Assembly (NCBI GenBank): GCA_947628105.1
Contig: CANQYN010000036.1
Coordinates: 1 to 9,286 of the forward strand
DNA length: 9,286 nt
Direction of reading: 5' to 3'
Source of the DNA: an uncultured Bacilli bacterium
GTDB lineage: Bacteria > Bacillota_I > Bacilli_A > RF39 > UBA660
Shown here: one piece after another, positions 5,505-9,286 of the stretch
Layout of the letters: the number at the start of each line of letters is the position of its first letter
Numbering within the stretch: position 1 is the first letter of the stretch
Notes under the pieces: model-generated
Told to the model about the DNA's origin: nothing
Databases searched by the model: none
The model's input: the letters and a program-made list of their open reading frames with translations, nothing else
Program-made: the position numbers and the translations under genes

Positions 5505-6097
5505 TGAATAAAATATGGGCTTTCTTTTTAGTGGTAGGTATTACTACTTTCTTATTTACTGGTCGTGTGGAACAATTAAATAAAGAAATTTTAGATAGCT
5601 CTTCAAAAGCAATCGAACTTCTTTTTCAATTGTTTCCGATTATTGCTTTATGGCTAGGAATCATGAATATTGCGGTCGCTTCGGGCTTATTAGATAAAAT
5701 GGCGCATAAACTTTCTTTTATCTTGAAAAGATTATTTCCAGAAATACCAAAAGGGCATCCATCTTTAAAGTATATTTCTTCTAATATTATTGCTAATATG
5801 TTGGGCCTTGGTAGTGCGGCTACTCCTTTTGGATTAAAGGCGATGGAAGAATTACAAAAAATCAATTCGAAAAAAGATACTGCCAGTAGAAGTATGATTA
5901 CTTTTTTAGTACTAAATACGAGTGGGGTAACCATAATTCCTACGACGATTATTTCTATGAGAATGATGTATCATAGTGTCAATCCTACTGAAATTTTGCT
6001 TCCTTGTTTACTGGCGACAGGTATGGCGACTTTAGGAGGCCTTATTATCGATCGAATTGTTGCTAAGAAAAGAGGGAAATATGACCATTTTATCTAA
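5501..6097 (+). CDS. spmA: Spore maturation protein SpmA
   Basis: The 198-aa integral membrane protein has the SpmA hallmarks: IWAFFLVVGI at the start, NGR-like FTGRVEQLN, LWLGIMNIAVASGLLD, LFPEIPKGHPSLKYISSNIIANMLGLGSAATP (split across about residues 77-107) and ASRSMITFLVLNTSGVTIIPTT. It belongs to the gate-domain (nucleoside-recognition-like) membrane proteins. Length is close to the B. subtilis protein. SpmA and SpmB are needed there for full dehydration of the spore core and heat resistance, but their biochemical activity is unknown. The ATG at 5501 overlaps the previous stop as ATGA; a second ATG at 5504 would remove one residue. No good ribosome site precedes it, so it is probably translationally coupled to the carboxypeptidase. 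An upstream in-frame TTG (5486) is unlikely to be the start. Confidence 0.93.
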   Translation: MMNKIWAFFLVVGITTFLFTGRVEQLNKEILDSSSKAIELLFQLFPIIALWLGIMNIAVASGLLDKMAHKLSFILKRLFPEIPKGHPSLKYISSNIIANMLGLGSAATPFGLKAMEELQKINSKKDTASRSMITFLVLNTSGVTIIPTTIISMRMMYHSVNPTEILLPCLLATGMATLGGLIIDRIVAKKRGKYDHFI

Positions 6098-6599
6098 TTT
6101 GATGATTCCTCTTATTATTTTATATATTCTTCTATATGCTTGTTATAAAAATGTGGATTTATATGATAAATTTTTAGAAGGAGCAAAAGAAAGTATTGAT
6201 ATTATTTTAAAGATGTTTCCCTGTATGTTAGCGATGATATTTTCTATTAATATTTTTTTAAATAGTAATTTTTTATCGATTATATTATCCTTTTTAAAAC
6301 CTTTTTTTGAAATGATAGCTCTTCCTTTTGATGTGATTCCGATGATGATTATGAGACCTATTTCTGGCTCTTCAACGATTGCTATTTTAAATAATTTACT
6401 CTCTCAATTTGGACCAGATAGTTTTATTGGAAGATTGGGATCTGTCATTCAAGGATCGACTGATACTACTTTATATGTTTTAACTCTCTATTTTGGTAGC
6501 GTAGGAATTAAAAAAATCCGCTATTCATTATGGGTAGGACTAGCAGCCGATATAATAGGAATTATCTGCGCGATAATCGTTACTCACTTATTGTTTTAA
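6081..6599 (+). CDS. spmB: Spore maturation protein SpmB
   Basis: The 172-aa membrane protein is of the gate-domain family. The C-terminal half holds the strongly conserved SpmB block: RPISGSSTIAIL, then FGPDSFIGRLGSVIQGSTDTT (about residues 105-130) and LYFGSVGIKKIRYSLW. It partners SpmA in spore-core dehydration; the mechanism is not known. The ATG at 6081 has AGAGGG (6071-6076) 4 bases upstream and overlaps the 3' end of spmA by 17 bases. An in-frame TTG at 6057 would add eight residues unlike the family start and is rejected. It is the last gene of the cassette. No terminator hairpin follows before the next promoter. Confidence 0.93.
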   Translation: MTILSNLMIPLIILYILLYACYKNVDLYDKFLEGAKESIDIILKMFPCMLAMIFSINIFLNSNFLSIILSFLKPFFEMIALPFDVIPMMIMRPISGSSTIAILNNLLSQFGPDSFIGRLGSVIQGSTDTTLYVLTLYFGSVGIKKIRYSLWVGLAADIIGIICAIIVTHLLF

Positions 6600-6619
6600 C
6601 GATTTAAGTATGTTAAAAT
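6591..6619 (+). promoter_or_regulatory. Candidate SigA promoter (extended -10) for the metallophosphoesterase
   Basis: TTGTTT (6591-6596) and TAAAAT (6614-6619) are separated by 17 bases, with a TG at 6611-6612 giving an extended -10. The -35 overlaps the end of spmB. The predicted start near 6626 coincides with the AGGTGAT ribosome site (6626-6632), leaving almost no leader. Either the start lies slightly upstream or the gene is also read from spmB. Confidence 0.45.
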
Positions 6620-6635
6620 AAAAATAGGTGATAAT

Positions 6636-7505
6636 ATGGAAAGAGGAAGTAGAGTGCGATTATTACTAAAAATTTTATTAGTATTAATCATTATTATCAT
6701 AGCAGTTCTTTTGTATGCTAGATATATTGAACCACATATGTTAGAAGTAAAAGAATATAAAATTGTAAATGAAAAATTAGCCAAACGATTTCATGGATTT
6801 AAAATAGCTCATATTAGTGACATCCATTATGGAAGAGTAACTTTTCAAGAAGATTTAGAAAAAATAGTGGAAAAAATCAATCTATTAAAACCAGATATTG
6901 TTGTATTTACCGGAGATTTAATTGACCAAGATACGATTGTTACAGAGAAAGTAAAGAAAGATTTGATTGCTAGTTTATCAAAAATTAAAGCAAATGCTGG
7001 AAAATATGCGGTTAGTGGGAATCATGATTATTATAATGAAGATTTTGATGTATTGATTGAAAGTTGTGGATTTACTAATTTAAATGATAAGTATGATACG
7101 ATTTATATCGATCAAAGTAATTATATATTTATTGGAGGAATGAGTACCAACTCTTATGGAAAAGTATCTGTTGCGGATAAAATGGATAAGATGAATGACT
7201 TTTTATATAAAGCTAAAAAGGCTCCAACCTATTCAATCTTATTAATGCATGAACCAGATTTTATCGATGAAATTGATACTAGTATTTATAACATGGTATT
7301 ATCAGGACATTCTCATGGAGGACAGATACGGTTACCTTTTATTGGGGGATTAATATATCCAAAATTTTCGCAAAAGTATCATGATAGTTATTATAAAGTA
7401 AAAGACACGGATTTATATATTTCTAATGGAATAGGGACTTCGATTGTTAATTTTAGATTATTAAATCGGCCTTCTTTCAATTTTTATCGATTAGTTAATT
7501 ATTAA
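6636..7505 (+). CDS. Membrane-anchored calcineurin-like metallophosphoesterase (YkuE-like)
   Basis: The 289-aa product has a single N-terminal membrane segment (about 9-28, after a basic MERGSRVR). It is followed by a calcineurin-type phosphoesterase domain with all metal and catalytic motifs: D62-x-H64 in HISDIHYG, GD94 in VVFTGDLID, GNHD (128-131), His205 in LLMHEPD and GHSHGGQ (224-230). The family uses two metal ions to hydrolyse phosphomonoesters, diesters or pyrophosphates. Members of this anchored YkuE/YpbG-like group are linked to the envelope, and related enzymes cleave lipid-linked pyrophosphates such as UDP-diacylglucosamine; the substrate here is unknown. The side of the membrane is not certain: the anchor could place the domain outside. 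AGGTGAT lies 3 bases before the ATG. A terminator begins at the stop codon. Confidence 0.88.
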   Translation: MERGSRVRLLLKILLVLIIIIIAVLLYARYIEPHMLEVKEYKIVNEKLAKRFHGFKIAHISDIHYGRVTFQEDLEKIVEKINLLKPDIVVFTGDLIDQDTIVTEKVKKDLIASLSKIKANAGKYAVSGNHDYYNEDFDVLIESCGFTNLNDKYDTIYIDQSNYIFIGGMSTNSYGKVSVADKMDKMNDFLYKAKKAPTYSILLMHEPDFIDEIDTSIYNMVLSGHSHGGQIRLPFIGGLIYPKFSQKYHDSYYKVKDTDLYISNGIGTSIVNFRLLNRPSFNFYRLVNY

Positions 7506-7527
7506 ATAGCCAAATGGCTATTTTTTT
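7504..7527 (+). terminator. Rho-independent terminator after the metallophosphoesterase
   Basis: AAATAGCC (7504-7511) pairs perfectly with GGCTATTT (7516-7523) around a 4-base loop, and the T run extends to 7527. The hairpin overlaps the TAA stop at 7503-7505. Confidence 0.9.
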
Positions 7528-7544
7528 GTCGTAATAAAGATTTT

Positions 7545-7581
7545 TATAATCCTTCTAAATCATAAGAATTATCAATATAGT
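7545..7581 (+). promoter_or_regulatory. Possible promoter region of the calcium ATPase gene
   Basis: Two -10-like boxes are visible: a perfect TATAAT at 7545-7550, without a good -35 at 16-18 bases, and TATAGT at 7576-7581, with a weak TTCTAA (7553-7558) 17 bases before it. A promoter is expected because a strong terminator closes the upstream gene, but which box is used is unclear. Confidence 0.35.
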
Positions 7582-7600
7582 TTAAATATAGGAGGATATT

Positions 7601-9286
7601 ATGAACTATTATACGAATATTGAAAGCGGTCTTAGTGAGGGACAAGTTATTGAAAATAGAGAAAAATATGGATCTAATACATTGTGTTCAACTAAAAAAA
7701 ATTCTTTTTTTAGTTTATTACTAGAAAGTTTTGCGGATCCTATTATTAAAATATTGCTTATTGCCTTAGCAATTAAAACTATTTTTTTGTTTCAAAATTT
7801 TGATTGGTATGAAACACTAGGAATTGTAATTGCTATTTTTGTTTCTTCATTAATTTCTACTCTTTCAGAATATGGAAGTGAAAAAGCGTTTTCTAGAATG
7901 CAAGAAGAAGCATCGCAAAGTAAATGCCGTGTAAAAAGAAATAAAAAAATTATCGAAATACCATTAGAAGATGTCGTAGTAAATGATATCGTCCTATTGT
8001 CTTCTGGAGATAAAATACCCGCAGATGGCATCTTAGTAAAAGGAAGTATATCAGTTGATGAGTCCATTTTAAATGGGGAAGCAAAAGAACAATATAAAGA
8101 AGAGGTAAGAAATATCGTAACAGATAAAAATTTATTATATCGTGGGACTGTCGTGTATACGCAAAGTGGAATTATGCAGGTGACAAAGGTTGGAAGTGAT
8201 ACTATTTATGGGAAATTAGCTTTAGAAATTTCTGAAAAACAGCCAGATAGTCCTTTAAAATTACGGTTAGCAGGACTAGAAAAAGTCATTAGTAAAATTG
8301 GCTATATTGGCGCCTTTTTAGTGGCGATTTCCTACTTGTTTTCAGTTATCGTTTTAAAAAATCATTTTGATTTTTATTTAATAAAGGAAACACTTACTAA
8401 TATTCCTGTTATAACAGGGCATATTTTATATGCGCTTACTCTTTGCGTAACTGTAATTGTTGTGTCGGTTCCAGAAGGTCTTCCGATGATGATTACGCTT
8501 GTCTTATCTTCTAATATGAAAAGAATGTTAAAAGAACATGTGTTAGTTCGAAAAATGTTAGGAATTGAAACTGCTGGGAGCTTAAATATGTTGTTTACTG
8601 ATAAGACGGGAACGTTAACGAAAGGAAAATTAGAAGTTGTTGGATTTTTATCGGGAGATTTATCTGAATATCAGTATATAGAAGATATAAAGAAAACCCC
8701 TAAATTATATCAACATTTGGAGGATGCTATTCTTTATAATACTGAAGCAGTTTATAGTAATCACCAGGTAATTGGTGGAAATATTACGGATCGAGCTTTA
8801 TTACAATATTTAGGAGAAAAAGAAAAAAAGTATCAAGTAGTTCATTTTTATCCGTTTGATAGCAAAAATAAATATATGCATACTACTATTAATAAAGAGG
8901 GGAAAACAACTTATATCAAAGGAGCGTTTGAAAAAATTTTACCATATTGTACAGAATATATTAGTGCTTCTGGAATGAAAAAGAAATTATATCAAACAAA
9001 AAAATTAGAAGAAAAAATTAAAGTGATAGCATGCCGTGGGATACGGGTATTAGCTATTGCGTATTCTCCAGGAGAGATGATTAAATCAGAGTTTAAAAAT
9101 CTAGTTTTAGTCGGATTTATTTTAATAAAAGATGAGATACGAAAAGAGGCGATAGAAGGAGTAGAAATTGTTCAAAAAGCTGGAATTCAAGTAGTCATGA
9201 TTACTGGCGATAATAAGGATACTGCCCTTTCTATTGCCAAAGAAGTGGGAATTGTCAAAAATAACGATGATCTGATTTTAACAATT
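7601..9286 (+). CDS. P2-type (PMCA-like) calcium-transporting ATPase, 5' part
   Basis: The first 562 codons are present without a stop and the gene continues past the right edge; full-length relatives are about 850-900 aa. Visible parts in order: cation ATPase N-terminal segment; M1-M2 at about 47-88; actuator domain with GDKIPADG and VDESILNGEAKE (NGEA at 158-161 where TGES is usual); M3 about 233-253; M4 with VSVPEGLPMMITLVL (PEGLP 291-295), whose Glu is a calcium ligand in this class; the phosphorylation motif DKTGTLT (Asp334); KGA (440-442) of the nucleotide domain; and MITGDN (TGDN 535-538). It uses ATP to expel Ca2+ (or a similar cation) from the cytoplasm. The PEGLP and SNMKRM context favours the PMCA-type branch over SERCA; M5-M6, which would settle ion choice, lie outside. 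AGGAGG (7590-7595) lies 5 bases before the ATG. Confidence 0.92.
   Translation, partial: MNYYTNIESGLSEGQVIENREKYGSNTLCSTKKNSFFSLLLESFADPIIKILLIALAIKTIFLFQNFDWYETLGIVIAIFVSSLISTLSEYGSEKAFSRMQEEASQSKCRVKRNKKIIEIPLEDVVVNDIVLLSSGDKIPADGILVKGSISVDESILNGEAKEQYKEEVRNIVTDKNLLYRGTVVYTQSGIMQVTKVGSDTIYGKLALEISEKQPDSPLKLRLAGLEKVISKIGYIGAFLVAISYLFSVIVLKNHFDFYLIKETLTNIPVITGHILYALTLCVTVIVVSVPEGLPMMITLVLSSNMKRMLKEHVLVRKMLGIETAGSLNMLFTDKTGTLTKGKLEVVGFLSGDLSEYQYIEDIKKTPKLYQHLEDAILYNTEAVYSNHQVIGGNITDRALLQYLGEKEKKYQVVHFYPFDSKNKYMHTTINKEGKTTYIKGAFEKILPYCTEYISASGMKKKLYQTKKLEEKIKVIACRGIRVLAIAYSPGEMIKSEFKNLVLVGFILIKDEIRKEAIEGVEIVQKAGIQVVMITGDNKDTALSIAKEVGIVKNNDDLILTI

Noticed and set aside
5486..5520. Fusion of the carboxypeptidase and SpmA by reading TGA as Trp
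   Set aside because: The two proteins are in different frames here, Trp is encoded by TGG throughout, and TGA ends the carboxypeptidase at the expected length.
6057..6080. TTG start adding eight residues to SpmB
   Set aside because: The ATG at 6081 has AGAGGG upstream and matches the hydrophobic family start; the extra residues are charged and translate the end of spmA in another frame.
1..9286. CRISPR array, insertion sequence, prophage or defence system
   Set aside because: I saw no direct-repeat array, transposase motif, terminal inverted repeats, integrase or defence domain on either strand; the tRNA cluster has no adjacent integrase or att-like duplication.

Overview
The window looks like a chromosomal segment of a low-GC, endospore-related member of the Bacillota, probably an uncultured gut-type lineage near Bacilli/Erysipelotrichia. 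The base composition is strongly AT-rich. Shine-Dalgarno sites are canonical (GGAGGTGA, AGGAGG), and the promoters are SigA-like. Every visible Trp codon is TGG, and TGA acts as a stop (end of the D-Ala-D-Ala carboxypeptidase gene). This argues against a Mycoplasma-type code. The carboxypeptidase-spmA-spmB cassette is a spore-cortex operon, so the lineage probably sporulates or descends from a sporulator.

Layout. Bases 2-160 hold the 3' end of an unrecognised plus-strand gene. A SigA-type promoter (283-311) then drives a compact tRNA operon, Tyr(GTA)-Gln(TTG)-Lys(TTT), at 377-629 with its own terminator. Facing it on the minus strand is a two-gene unit (1902 to 714). It encodes a small membrane-anchored protein with two cysteines and an endonuclease/exonuclease/phosphatase (EEP) hydrolase, and has its own promoter and terminator. 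A plus-strand unit (2085-4376) encodes a secreted SpaA/Cna-B-like protein ending near an LPKTG motif, a DUF368 (PopT-type) polyprenyl-phosphate translocase and a small unknown protein, closed by a terminator. The dacB/dacF-like, spmA, spmB cassette (4425-6599) follows with overlapping genes. Next come a membrane-anchored YkuE-like metallophosphoesterase with its own promoter and terminator (6636-7527), and the first 562 codons of a P2-type (PMCA-like) calcium ATPase that runs off the right edge.

Much of the right two thirds concerns the cell envelope. DUF368 recycles the lipid carrier for wall synthesis. The carboxypeptidase trims stem peptides. SpmA/SpmB support spore-core dehydration. The metallophosphoesterase and the ATPase act at or across the membrane.

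I see no mobile element, CRISPR array or defence system. The most unusual spot is the junction of the LPKTG protein and DUF368 (3114-3194). The sorting motif lacks its membrane tail, and the DUF368 gene follows in the same frame after one TAG, without a Shine-Dalgarno site.
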